Origin: Actinokineospora auranticolor
GTDB taxonomy: Bacteria; Actinomycetota; Actinomycetes; Mycobacteriales; Pseudonocardiaceae
DNA length: 64,000 nucleotides
Reading direction: 5' to 3'
NCBI RefSeq assembly: GCF_002934265.1
Contig: NZ_PTIX01000027.1
Span: forward strand, 32,280 to 96,279
A program made the translations under genes and the position numbers. Each line of letters opens with the position of its first letter. The first letter of the stretch is position 1. Of the stretch, positions 47,066 through 55,558 are shown piece by piece. The notes below the pieces were generated by a model. It was given only the letters and a program-made list of their open reading frames with translations, made no database searches and was not told the origin of the DNA.

Positions 47066-50000
47066 TCACCGGCAGCCGCACTGGCGCAGGGTCGCGGCGA
47101 CCGCGTCGAGCGCGGGTCGGGCCTCGGCCGCGTTGGAGCCGTTGGACATCATGGCGAACACGAGCAGCCTGCCGTCCTTGGTCAGCACCACGCCCGCCAG
47201 CGAGTTCACGTTCGCCAGCGTGCCGGTCTTGGCCCGCACCCAACCCTTGCCGACCGCGTCGGCCGGGCCCTGGTAGCGGCCCGCGAGGGTGCCGCTGCCG
47301 CCCGCCACGGGCAGGCCGCCGAGCAGGGGGCGCAGCTTGGCGGTGCGCGGGTCCTTGCCGTCGGGGGCGGCGGCGACCCGCAGGATGTCGGCGAGCAGCG
47401 CGGCGCTGACCAGGTTGTCGGTGGACAGGCCGCTGCCGTCGCTGAGCCTGACCGTGGACACGTCGAACCCGTTGTCGCGCAGGATCTTGGTGGTGGCCTC
47501 GGTGGCGCCGGTGAACGACACCTCGTGGCCGGTCTCCTTGGCGACTTCGCGGGCCACGGCCTCGGCGAGCACGTTGTCCGAGTTCTGGAGCGCGTTGTCG
47601 ACCAGCTCGACGATGGGCGCGGAGCGCACCTCACCCAGCACCTTGGCGTCGGGCTTGGCGGTCGTGGTGGCCTTGGCGGGCACCTTCGCACCGATCCGCT
47701 CGGCGAACTTCTCGGCCAGCGCCCGCGCCGGGTTGGCCGCGCGCGGCGACACGGCCGCGGTCGGGTCGGCCCGGCCGCCGTCAAGCATGGCGGGCACCAT
47801 CGGGGCGATGTAGCCGCCCTGCACGTCGCCCGGGATCCAGCCCTTGGCCAGTGAGTCGCCCGTGTACCGGCCGACGTCGAGCAGCACGGTGTCGACCGGG
47901 CCAGCGGTCTTGACCTGGGCGACGAGGTCGTCGAGGTGCGCGGCACCGGGGTAGACGGTGTCCTTGCCCGCGGCGAACGAGGAGAGCGTGGGGTCGCCGC
48001 CGCCGACGATGATCACCGTGCCGGGCTGGTCGCCCTGCACGACCTTGGTGGTCAGCTGGTCGGAGTGCGGCAGGGCGAGCAGCGCGGCGGCCGAGGTCAG
48101 GACCTTGGTGGTGGACGCGGGCACCAGCGTGGTGTCGGCGTTCTGCGCGTAGAGGACGTCACCGGTCGTCGGGTCGATGACGGTGCCGGTCAGCGCGCCG
48201 AGGACGCTGTTGCTCGCCGGTCCGGCCAACGCGGCCTGGACCCCCGCAGCCGTGGGCGCCGGGCTGTCGGCGCCGGGCCTGCGCAGGGTCGGGGTGAACT
48301 GCACGGGCGGGCTGGGGGCGGCGATGGGGACGTCGGGTTCGGACGGCCGGAGCCCTACCTTCTCAGCGAGCCCGGGCACGAGGAACACGGCCCCGGCGGC
48401 GAGCGCGAGCAGGGCGACGACGGAGACCAGGCTGACGACCAACCCGGTCCGCTTCCGCTTGACCGCGGGCGCGGGCTCGTCCTCGACCTCCAGCGGCGCG
48501 GGCTCGCGGGAGACCGCGCCGACGCTGATGAACTGGGTCCGCTCAGCCGCCTCCTCCGGCCGCCCGCCGAGCCCCGGGCGGTTCTGGTTCGGCCCGCCAC
48601 CGCGTGGGAGTTGGGCGGGTGCGAAGACCTGGGTGGCCTCGGCGCGGTCGGGTGCCTGCCCCGGCGGCCTGATCTGCTGGTTGGCCCCCACCGGGCCGCG
48701 TTGGTTACCGCCCTGCGCCTGCCGCGGTGCCCCTGGCCGCGGCTGCCCGAACTCCCCACCGGCGACCTGACCGGGCCGCTGCCCCGGCGGGAGCGGGCCC
48801 ACGCCGGGCTGCGGCCGTCCCGGGATCCGATCCGGCCGCACAGCCGCCGTCTGCCCCAGGTCCGGATTGCCCCCGCCCGGCGGCTTCGGCCCGACGGGCT
48901 TGACCACCGTGGTGTCCTGCGCGGCCTCAGGCTCGCGCCGCGGCTGCGGCCTCCCCGGGGAACGATCCGGCCGCACGGCCGGCGGCTCCCCGTCGGACGG
49001 CTTCCCCGGCACGGCCCCTGGCCGCTCCGCCCGGCCAGGCCCAACGGAGCCCGCACCAGGTGACTGTCGCAGTCCCGCAAGCCCATCGGGCCGCACGGCT
49101 GCTGTCTGACCCGATTCGCCCGCACCGGCACCGGGCGCCTTGGCCTCCCGTGCGGGACCAGGCTGCTCCGCCCGACTCACACCGGGCTTCGGGCCTCCCG
49201 ACGCCTCATCCGGCTGCGGCGAAGCCGCCTGCCCCGACTTCCGATCACCATCGCCCGCCGCCTGACCGACACCAGGCGCCGGGGGACCAGGCCGTTCCGC
49301 CTGACCGCCGGACTGGCGATCTTCCGGGGCTCGATCACCGCCACCCGGGACCTGACCAGCGGGCGGCTTCGCCTCTCGTGTGGCACCAGGCTGCTCCGCC
49401 CGACTCGCGCTGGACTCCCGCGACAACGACGCGGCCTGGCCCGACTCCCGCTCGCCACCATCCGCGGCCCGACCGGCATCAGGCAGCTGCGTCCCCGGCG
49501 ACTTGGCCGCTCCTTGCGGAGTACCGGACCGCGGCTTCGAGGCCCGATCCAGCGGCAACGACGCAGTCCGACCCGACTCCCGCGCACCGCCGTCCACAGC
49601 CTGGCCTGCGCCCGGCAGCTGCGACCCCGCCGACTCCGTCGCCTCAGCCTCCTGAGGAGCACCGGATCGCTCAGCCTGGCTCACACCGGACTGCGCCCCG
49701 TTAGCCCCGCCCAACGGCAACGACGCCGTCCGCCCCGACTCCCGCTGGCCGGCATCAGGTGCGTGCGCCCCCGGCGGCTTGGCCGTCCCAGCCTCCCGAG
49801 GAGCACCAGCCCCCTCCAGCTGCCCCGCACCAGACTGCCGACCCGGAACCCCACCCAGCGGCAACGACGCCGTCCGGCTCGACTCCCGCCGGCCGCCATC
49901 CGCGTCAGGCGACCCCAGCGGCGTGGCCGCTGTGACCTCCCGACCAGCACCAGACCGCTCCGCCTGACCCGCGCCAGACTTCGGCCCCGACGCCCCGCCC

Positions 50001-50959
50001 AGCGGCAACGACGCGGTCTGGCTCGACCCCTGATCGCCGCCGTCGGTGGCTTGGCCCGCGTCAGGTGACTGCGCAGGCGACTCTCGGGTAGCACCGGACC
50101 GGGGCCCGGGAGCTCGGTCCAGCGGCAACGACGCCGTCTGGCCCGATTCCCGCTCACCACCATCCGCGGCCTGGCCGGCATCCGGCAGCCGCGGCCCCGC
50201 CGACTTGGCCGCCCCTCGGGTAGCACCCGCCTGCGGCTTCGAGGCCCGGTCCAGCGGCAACGCCGACTGACCCGACTCCCGATCACCCGCGGCCCGACCG
50301 GCATCGGGCTGCGGCGGCTCGGCCGGTTGCCCTGGCTGACCGCCGCTGGGGGCGTCGTTCTTCCCCGGCTGCGGAAGCCCCGAGTGCCCGCCCCGGGGCA
50401 ACGACGCCGTCTGGTCCGAGTCCGGTGCGCCCGCACCAGTCGGCTGCCCAGGCGACTGACTTGGCGTGGGCTTGGCCGGTCGCGCGGCCTCTGGTCGTAG
50501 TGGCGCCGTCTGGCCTTCGGGTGTCGGCTCGGTGTCCGGGTGCTTCGCCTGGTCCACCGAGGCCTGGGCGGCGGGTTCGACCCGCGGCTTGGGCGTGGGC
50601 ACCGTGGTGCCGCCGTCGGCGAGTGGGCGGACCGGTCGGGTGGTCTTGGTCGACGGGTCCGGGGTCGGCTCGGCGCCCGAGTCGGCGGTTTCACCCGTTC
50701 GTGCCGTGGCGTCGTCGGGCGTGTCGGGGTCGGATGGGACGTGGGTCTCGTCACGTAACACCACCGCGTCGTCGGCGGTGTTCGGGTCGGTGGTGCCGTG
50801 GTCGGCTTCGTCACCGTCGGCGGTCGGCCACGCGGCATCGTCCGAGGTGGGCCACGCTGGGGTCTCATCGGGCACGTCAGTAGGACGTTTCTGCTGGTCA
50901 CCAGGTTGCCGCGCGACCGGCTCCGACCCCACGCCGCGATCTTGGTCCGGCTCCGGCAC
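47066..50959 (-). CDS. dacB: D-alanyl-D-alanine carboxypeptidase/endopeptidase (PBP4, S13) with ~840-residue repetitive cytoplasmic tail
   Basis: GTG 50959 is preceded by AGGGGGAGG (7 nt), giving 1297 residues. Residues ~1-835 are disordered and rich in Pro, Gly, Ser, Asp and Arg. From about 200 to 720 they contain ~14 degenerate repeats of the form [13 protein letters not shown]...P..GATRE, then variants [10 protein letters not shown] membrane helix ([23 protein letters not shown], ~838-860) leads to the extracytoplasmic S13 domain: S949-T-T-K952 nucleophile motif, SDNVLAE and K1244-T-G. Such enzymes trim peptidoglycan stem peptides. Mycobacterial DacB has no such tail. TQ-containing sites TQVFAP, TQFISV and TTVVKP suggest that a Ser/Thr kinase phosphorylates the tail, but this is inference. 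Confidence 0.92.
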   Translation of the reverse strand: MPEPDQDRGVGSEPVARQPGDQQKRPTDVPDETPAWPTSDDAAWPTADGDEADHGTTDPNTADDAVVLRDETHVPSDPDTPDDATARTGETADSGAEPTPDPSTKTTRPVRPLADGGTTVPTPKPRVEPAAQASVDQAKHPDTEPTPEGQTAPLRPEAARPAKPTPSQSPGQPTGAGAPDSDQTASLPRGGHSGLPQPGKNDAPSGGQPGQPAEPPQPDAGRAAGDRESGQSALPLDRASKPQAGATRGAAKSAGPRLPDAGQAADGGERESGQTASLPLDRAPGPRSGATRESPAQSPDAGQATDGGDQGSSQTASLPLGGASGPKSGAGQAERSGAGREVTAATPLGSPDADGGRRESSRTASLPLGGVPGRQSGAGQLEGAGAPREAGTAKPPGAHAPDAGQRESGRTASLPLGGANGAQSGVSQAERSGAPQEAEATESAGSQLPGAGQAVDGGARESGRTASLPLDRASKPRSGTPQGAAKSPGTQLPDAGRAADGGERESGQAASLSRESSASRAEQPGATREAKPPAGQVPGGGDRAPEDRQSGGQAERPGPPAPGVGQAAGDGDRKSGQAASPQPDEASGGPKPGVSRAEQPGPAREAKAPGAGAGESGQTAAVRPDGLAGLRQSPGAGSVGPGRAERPGAVPGKPSDGEPPAVRPDRSPGRPQPRREPEAAQDTTVVKPVGPKPPGGGNPDLGQTAAVRPDRIPGRPQPGVGPLPPGQRPGQVAGGEFGQPRPGAPRQAQGGNQRGPVGANQQIRPPGQAPDRAEATQVFAPAQLPRGGGPNQNRPGLGGRPEEAAERTQFISVGAVSREPAPLEVEDEPAPAVKRKRTGLVVSLVSVVALLALAAGAVFLVPGLAEKVGLRPSEPDVPIAAPSPPVQFTPTLRRPGADSPAPTAAGVQAALAGPASNSVLGALTGTVIDPTTGDVLYAQNADTTLVPASTTKVLTSAAALLALPHSDQLTTKVVQGDQPGTVIIVGGGDPTLSSFAAGKDTVYPGAAHLDDLVAQVKTAGPVDTVLLDVGRYTGDSLAKGWIPGDVQGGYIAPMVPAMLDGGRADPTAAVSPRAANPARALAEKFAERIGAKVPAKATTTAKPDAKVLGEVRSAPIVELVDNALQNSDNVLAEAVAREVAKETGHEVSFTGATEATTKILRDNGFDVSTVRLSDGSGLSTDNLVSAALLADILRVAAAPDGKDPRTAKLRPLLGGLPVAGGSGTLAGRYQGPADAVGKGWVRAKTGTLANVNSLAGVVLTKDGRLLVFAMMSNGSNAAEARPALDAVAATLRQCGCR

Positions 50960-51087
50960 GCCGCTTCCTCCCCCTGGGCCCAAGGCGAATCTCACACCCC
51001 GTGGCCGCGGTATCGGTGCGGGCCGGGGGGACGCCGTGGTCCACACTAGAGGCGAAGCGAAGAAGGCGAAGAGGAGCGAGGAACGGC

Positions 51088-51585
51088 GTGGAGTTCGACG
51101 TCACGATCGAGATCCCCAAGGGGAACCGGAACAAGTACGAGGTAGACCACGAGACTGGTCGCATCAGGCTGGACCGGACCCTCTTCACCGCGACGCAGTA
51201 CCCGGCCGACTACGGCTTCGTGGACAACACCCTCGGTGAGGACGGCGACCCGCTGGACGCGCTCGTCCTGGTCCAGGAGCCCACGTTCCCCGGCTGCCTG
51301 ATCCGCGCCCGCGCCATCGGCATGTTCCGCATGACCGACGAGAAGGGCGGCGACGACAAGGTGCTGTGCGTCCCGTCGCACGACCCGCGCACCGAGCACC
51401 TGCGCGACATCCACCACCTGGCCGAGTTCCACCGGCTGGAGATCCAGCACTTCTTCGAGGTCTACAAGGACCTGGAGCCCGGCAAGAGCGTCGAGGGCGC
51501 CAGCTGGGTCGGCCGCACCGAGGCCGAGGCCGAGATCAAGCGCTCGTACGAGCGCGCCAAGGAAACGGGCGTCGAGCACCACTGA
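51088..51585 (+). CDS. ppa: Inorganic pyrophosphatase
   Basis: GTG 51088 behind GAGGAGCGAGGA gives 165 residues, [62 protein letters not shown]. The signature DGDPLDALV binds the metals and pyrophosphate, with K and E residues of the EIPKGxRNKYE motif in the active site. It hydrolyses pyrophosphate and so pulls biosynthetic reactions forward. It diverges from dacB with 128 bp between; this pair is conserved in actinobacteria. Confidence 0.97.
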   Translation: MEFDVTIEIPKGNRNKYEVDHETGRIRLDRTLFTATQYPADYGFVDNTLGEDGDPLDALVLVQEPTFPGCLIRARAIGMFRMTDEKGGDDKVLCVPSHDPRTEHLRDIHHLAEFHRLEIQHFFEVYKDLEPGKSVEGASWVGRTEAEAEIKRSYERAKETGVEHH

Positions 51586-51601
51586 GCCCGCGGGTTATGA
51601 G

Positions 51602-51628
51602 CGCCCCGGGTCATGCCGACCCGGGGCG
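51602..51628. terminator. Bidirectional terminator between ppa and the SMI1-like gene
   Basis: CGCCCCGGGTC (51602-51612) pairs with GACCCGGGGCG (51618-51628) around ATGCC, between two convergent stops. Confidence 0.8.
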
Positions 51629-51633
51629 TTCAG

Positions 51634-52308
51634 TCATTCCCGGACCCAGGTGAGCGTCCCGACGGCGTCGACCTCCGGCCGGTACTCGGCGGCGCTCGCC
51701 CCCTCCAGCCGGTCGACCGCGCGCTCCAGCAGGTCGCTGAGGCTCGGCGCGACCAACTGCCGCGCCGGGTGGCGGTAGACGGCGCCGCCGCGCAGGTAGA
51801 GCACGCCCGAGTCGCTCCGCGCGAAGGGCAGGTCCCCCTGCTGCCACCCGTCCCCCCGCTCGCAGAGCTCGACGGCCGTGGTGACGATGTCGCGCGCGGA
51901 CAGCGGGAGGTACGCGGGCGGCAGTGTGAAGCCGCCGGGTCGGGCGCCGTCGTGGCGGGCCAGCGCGATGGCCAGGTCGGCGGGCAGCCGGACACCGAGG
52001 TCGCGCTGCATGGTGGCCAGGTCGGCGGCGGTGGCGGACCGGTTCCACACGGTCGACGTGGCCGGGGCGTTGGTCTCCAGCCAGCGGTCCAGGCGGTCGA
52101 GGGTGGTGGCGAGCCGGGCGACCAGGGCGGGTGGCGCGGGCGAGATGGTGACCGGCCCCTCGGGTGGCACGCAGCGCGAGGCGCTCGGGGGCGGGGCGGG
52201 GGCGGACTCGGTCGGCGACGCGCGCTCCCGGTCCCGGACCACGCCGATGGCCAGGGCCGACGCGATCAGCAACCCGCCCACGGCGAAGATCGCCAGGACT
52301 ACCCGCAT
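51634..52308 (-). CDS. Secreted or membrane-anchored SMI1/KNR4-like protein
   Basis: From ATG 52308 (224 residues): an N-terminal hydrophobic segment (VVLAIFAVGGLLIASALAIGVV) acts as signal or anchor, followed by a Pro/Ser linker. Residues ~75-220 resemble SMI1/KNR4 domains: AADLATMQRDLGVRLPADLAIALARHDGA...FTLPPAYLPLSARDIV and later DSGVLYLRGGAVYRH. SMI1/KNR4 proteins often act as immunity proteins of polymorphic toxins, but no toxin gene is adjacent and this one is anchored outward. A TTG at 52311 adds one residue. Confidence 0.65.
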   Translation of the reverse strand: MRVVLAIFAVGGLLIASALAIGVVRDRERASPTESAPAPPPSASRCVPPEGPVTISPAPPALVARLATTLDRLDRWLETNAPATSTVWNRSATAADLATMQRDLGVRLPADLAIALARHDGARPGGFTLPPAYLPLSARDIVTTAVELCERGDGWQQGDLPFARSDSGVLYLRGGAVYRHPARQLVAPSLSDLLERAVDRLEGASAAEYRPEVDAVGTLTWVRE

Positions 52309-52480
52309 CAACCACCTCGTAGGTACCGCGAGAGATGTGCACGGCGCCCGTGCGAGCCGTTGGTGGGCAACGGGGCCAGAGACAAGATCGCAGACCGGGC
52401 TCGTCCTGCCCAGCCCTGGGGGTAATTCCCATTCCCGGACAGGGTGTGCGCGCGTGCAGCGGGGTTCCGGCCAGCGGGGT

Positions 52481-52584
52481 TCTCGTGGTCTTGGACGCGG
52501 ACGTTCTGACCTGGCGTGGTTGCGTTCTCTCGTGGTCCGGGACGCAGACGTTCCGACCCAGCGTGGTTGCGTTCTCTCGTGGTC
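52481..52584. repeat. 47-bp tandem repeats, about 2.2 copies
   Basis: TCTCGTGGTC recurs at 52481, 52528 and 52575, exactly 47 bp apart. Between the copies GGACGC, GACGTTC, GACC and GCGTGGTTGCGTTC are shared with a few substitutions. The pattern breaks down after 52584. Confidence 0.85.
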
Positions 52585-52679
52585 CAGGCGCGAGTTTTCG
52601 AGCTGCGCTCGATGGGGTGGAGCGCGGTGGATTGAGTGGTGGGCCGGGCTGGCACACGTCGGCGGGTGGCGGGTTCGGC

Positions 52680-52713
52680 GGGGCGGGGCGGGGCGGGGCG
52701 GGGCGGGGCGGGG
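52680..52713 (+). repeat. (GGGGC)n tract, seven G4 runs
   Basis: Seven consecutive GGGG runs, each separated by one C, lie on the + strand. With one-nucleotide loops the tract should fold as a very stable G-quadruplex, or as stacked quadruplexes. Confidence 0.8.
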
Positions 52714-52871
52714 AAGGGTTGCGTGGTGACCTGGGTGGGGTGGGCGAGCGGGGCTTGGGTGGGTGGAGGCCGGGTCGGTGTAGGTCGGCGGGCAGCGGGC
52801 TCGGCCGGGCAGGGAGGGGACAGTGGCGAGGTGTTCCAGCCTGGGTGGGCGTGTATCTGCGGTAGGCCGCT

Positions 52872-53033
52872 CGGGAAGAGACCGCGAAATCCTGTGAGCT
52901 TATTCAGCGGCGTAGAAATATAGGCCGATGACTGCGGAGGTGGTCTCGGTAAAGGTGTTGATGGGCGTCAGTACGCCCGATTCCTTCAGGCCTGCGGATG
53001 AGTGCGGCGGATGGGGACAACTCGCGATCAAGG
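52872..53033. repeat. Dispersed element, copy split by a 99-bp insert
   Basis: CGGGAAGAGACCGCGAAAT with CCTGTG (52872-52896) and GGATGAGTGCGGCGG with ACAACTCGCGATCAAGG (52996-53033) correspond to the two halves of the copy at 46951-47012, but 99 lower-GC bases (52897-52995) lie between them. The insert carries a GGGCGT/ACGCCC hairpin (52963-52978). Confidence 0.75.
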
Positions 53034-53101
53034 GAATTTTGCCGCTGGGCGAGCGGGCGAGTTCGGCCTGGGTGGGTTGTTGCGGTCCAGCAGAAGGGGA
53101 A

Positions 53102-53150
53102 CGACGGCAGCGGCCCCGCACTCGGGAGGAGTGCGGGGCCGCTGTCGTCG
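53102..53150 (-). terminator. Terminator of the marR-MFS operon
   Basis: CAGCGGCCCCGCACTC (53108-53123) pairs with GAGTGCGGGGCCGCTG (53129-53144) around a 5-nt loop; flanking bases extend the stem with one G-U pair. It is 8 bp past the MFS stop. Confidence 0.85.
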
Positions 53151-53158
53151 AACTGGTG

Positions 53159-54808
53159 TCAGTGCATCGCGGCCGGGGCCGGGGCGGCTTCCGCTGCCTC
53201 GTCGGCGGCGCGCTGGATGCCGGACTTGTTGACCAGCGGGGTCTCCTTCAGGAACCAGATCAGCGCGAAGGCGACCACGGTCACGCACGCGCCCACCAGG
53301 AACACCGTGTCCAGGGAGCTGGCGAAGCCGGTCAGGATCGGCTTGGCCAGGGTCGGGTCGAGGGTGGTGAGGAACTGCGTGTTGTTCAGGTCGATCCCAC
53401 CACCGTTCGACAGGCTCTCCGCGAACTGGGGGTTCTGCTGCAGCGCGGCCACGAAGGACGCGTCGCCGCGGGCGGTGGCGAAGGCGTCGCCGATGCGGTC
53501 GCCTACGACGCTGAACAGGATGGAGAGGAAGACCGCGGTGCCGACCGTGCCGCCGATGGAGCGGAAGAAGGTGGCCGACGAGGTCGCCACGCCCATGTCC
53601 TTGACCGGGACGTCGTTCTGGATGGCCAGGATCAGGGTCTGCATGCACAGGCCCAAGCCTGCACCGGCCAGCACCATGATCAGCATGGTCGCCCAGACCG
53701 GGGTGTCCACGCCGATCCGCGAGAACAGGAACATGGCCACGACCATGAGCGACAGGCCGATGATCGGGTACTTGCGGTAGCGGCCGGTGCGGGCGATCAG
53801 CTGACCGCTGCCGGTGGCCGCGACCAGGATGCCGAAGGTCATCGGCAGGGTCATCAGGCCGGACTCGGTCGGGGTCGCGCCCTTGACGATCTGCAGGTAG
53901 AGCGGCAGCGACATCATCATGCCGAACATGCCGACGCCCATCACGAAGTTGACCACGTTGGTCAGCGCGAAGGTCTGCCTGCGGAACAGCCGCATCGGCA
54001 GCAGGGCCGCGTCGCCCATCTTCTTCTCGATGAAGATGAAGGCCCCCAACCCGACCACGCCGATGGCGTACATCGCGACCGAGCTACCGGCGCCCCAGCC
54101 CCACTCGCGGCCCTGTTCGGCCACGATCAGCAGCGGCACCAGGCCGACGGTGAGCGCGATGGCGCCCCAGTAGTCCACGCGCTGCGGGACGCGGGTGTGC
54201 GGGACGTTGAGCTTCCGGGCGACCACGATCAGCGCGACGATGCCGATCGGCACGTTGAGCAGGAAGACCCAGCGCCAGCCCTCGAGGCCCGCGAAGGTGT
54301 CCAGGCCGGCGAACGCGCCGCCGACGACCGGGCCCGCCACGCTGGACAGACCCCACACGGCCATGAAGTAGCCCTGGTACTTGCTGCGCTCCCGCGGCGG
54401 CACCATGTCGGCGATGATCGCCAGCGCCAGCGACATGAGACCACCGGCGCCCAGGCCCTGCACCGCGCGGAACGCGGCCAGCTCGTACATCGAGTTCGCG
54501 ATGCCCGACAGGATGGACCCGGCCAGGAAGAACGAGATCGCCGTGAGGTACATCGGCTTGCGGCCGAAGATGTCGGACAGCTTGCCGTAGAGCGGGGTGG
54601 AGATGGTGGCCGTGATCAGGTAGGCCGTGGTGGCCCAGGCCTGGATGGTCTGGCCGTGGAGCTGGTCGGCGATCGTCTTCATGGCCGAGGCCATGATCGT
54701 CTGGTCGAGCGCGGCGAGCAGCATACCGAGCATCAGCCCGGACAGGACGGTGAGGATCTGCCGGTGGCTGAGCTGCCCCGGTTGGCCCTCGATGGCCGGA
54801 GCGGTCAT
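53159..54808 (-). CDS. MFS multidrug exporter (DHA2, 14 TM)
   Basis: The 549-residue transporter starts at ATG 54808, overlapping the marR stop by 4 bp. Fourteen hydrophobic segments are visible. Motif A is GKLSDIFGRKPMYLTAI, motif C-like AVWGLSSVAGPVVGGAFAG follows helix 5, and LDQTIMASAMKTIADQL is the DHA2 motif D1 with the membrane Asp. It should be a proton-driven drug exporter. The C-terminal tail (NKSGIQRAADEAAEAAPAPAAMH) is cytoplasmic. Control by the co-transcribed MarR protein is strongly suggested by the operator upstream. Confidence 0.92.
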   Translation of the reverse strand: MTAPAIEGQPGQLSHRQILTVLSGLMLGMLLAALDQTIMASAMKTIADQLHGQTIQAWATTAYLITATISTPLYGKLSDIFGRKPMYLTAISFFLAGSILSGIANSMYELAAFRAVQGLGAGGLMSLALAIIADMVPPRERSKYQGYFMAVWGLSSVAGPVVGGAFAGLDTFAGLEGWRWVFLLNVPIGIVALIVVARKLNVPHTRVPQRVDYWGAIALTVGLVPLLIVAEQGREWGWGAGSSVAMYAIGVVGLGAFIFIEKKMGDAALLPMRLFRRQTFALTNVVNFVMGVGMFGMMMSLPLYLQIVKGATPTESGLMTLPMTFGILVAATGSGQLIARTGRYRKYPIIGLSLMVVAMFLFSRIGVDTPVWATMLIMVLAGAGLGLCMQTLILAIQNDVPVKDMGVATSSATFFRSIGGTVGTAVFLSILFSVVGDRIGDAFATARGDASFVAALQQNPQFAESLSNGGGIDLNNTQFLTTLDPTLAKPILTGFASSLDTVFLVGACVTVVAFALIWFLKETPLVNKSGIQRAADEAAEAAPAPAAMH

Positions 54809-55386
54809 TGCTTTCCCCCTTCAGAACGCGCGTAAGCGGCGCATTCGGTGATCAATTGCGGCAGGTACGTGGCGTGGTCGGCGAGGAAGCGCTCAAACAG
54901 GGTGGTGAACGCGTCCAGGTCGTCCGAGTCCCAGTGGCGGACCATGCGGGACAGCGCCAGCGCCAGCCCGGCGCGCTGCCGTTCGAGCAGCGCGGTGCCC
55001 TTGTCGGTGATGGCCAGCAGGCTCGCCCTGCCGTCCTCGGGATCCGCCCGGCGCTCCACCAGGCCGTCCTTGACCAGGGCGGCGACCTGGCGGCTGACGG
55101 TGGACGGGTCGGAGTGGATGGCCTCGGCCAGCGCGCTCGCGCGACTGGGGCCGAGGACGTACAGGTTCTTCAGCAGGACGACGGCTGAGCGGTCCACCCC
55201 GACCTTGCTCATCCGCGCGGCTACCGCGGCCTGCTGCTTGCCGAAGGCGAACAGTACCGAGGCCAGCCGCTGGCCGCGATCGATTTCCGCCTGGGTCAGG
55301 TCCGGCTGGACCGACCCCGGCTCGACCGGGTCGTTCGTCCCGTCGGCGAGGCCCGACGCCGACGCGTCGATCTCTGGCGCGGACAC
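54805..55386 (-). CDS. MarR-family transcriptional regulator
   Basis: I start it at GTG 55386 (GGAGG 4 nt upstream), 193 residues. An ATG at 55437 would place the first 17 codons across the operator palindrome, so it is unlikely. The winged helix is MSKVGVDRSAVVLLKNLYVLGPSRASALAEAIHSDPSTVSRQVAALVKDGLVERRADPEDGRASLLAITDKG, with recognition helix DPSTVSRQVAAL and the wing DPEDGRAS. It should repress its own operon until a drug-like ligand binds. The N-terminal ~50 residues are acidic and disordered. Confidence 0.9.
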   Translation of the reverse strand: MSAPEIDASASGLADGTNDPVEPGSVQPDLTQAEIDRGQRLASVLFAFGKQQAAVAARMSKVGVDRSAVVLLKNLYVLGPSRASALAEAIHSDPSTVSRQVAALVKDGLVERRADPEDGRASLLAITDKGTALLERQRAGLALALSRMVRHWDSDDLDAFTTLFERFLADHATYLPQLITECAAYARSEGGKQ

Positions 55387-55402
55387 CGTACCTCCCGAGT
55401 TG

Positions 55403-55434
55403 CTTGCATCATCCAAGTAGTTGGTCGATACAAG
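55403..55434. promoter_or_regulatory. MarR operator
   Basis: CTTGCATCATCCAA (55403-55416) and TTGGTCGATACAAG (55421-55434) form a 14-4-14 inverted repeat with three mismatches, ending 17 bp upstream of the marR start. Similar arrangements are bound by MarR dimers. Confidence 0.75.
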
Positions 55435-55495
55435 CATGCGCTTTTCGGGTGACGGATGGCAACCGATTAACCCGAGACCCCGCTCACAACGCCGG

Positions 55496-55528
55496 ACACC
55501 CCCCGACCGGGGTCCGGTCGGGGGGTGT
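55496..55528 (-). terminator. Terminator of glyA
   Basis: ACACCCCCCGACCGG (55496-55510) pairs perfectly with CCGGTCGGGGGGTGT (55514-55528) around a 3-nt loop, 31 bp past the glyA stop. Confidence 0.8.
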
Positions 55529-55558
55529 TCACGCTGATCAACAGCTGTTTGGGGGTCC

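Larger units (their letters stand above)
52312..53101. other. Repeat-rich intergenic region without a supportable gene
   Basis: About 790 bp with no credible ORF on either strand. It holds 47-bp tandem repeats, a (GGGGC)n tract and a split copy of the dispersed element. Short frames on the minus strand reading GPRENATT... repeat with the 47-bp unit. It looks like a landing area for repeats between ppa/SMI1 and the marR operon. Confidence 0.6.

Noticed and set aside
52900..53121. Minus-strand 73-codon frame ending INTFTETTSAVIGLYFYAAE
   Set aside because: The end looks protein-like, but it spans a terminator and the split repeat and has no SD; treated as chance coding within the 99-bp insert.
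52928..54835. 635-codon + strand frame opposite the MFS gene
   Set aside because: Antisense His/Asp/Gln-rich shadow of a 14-TM transporter.
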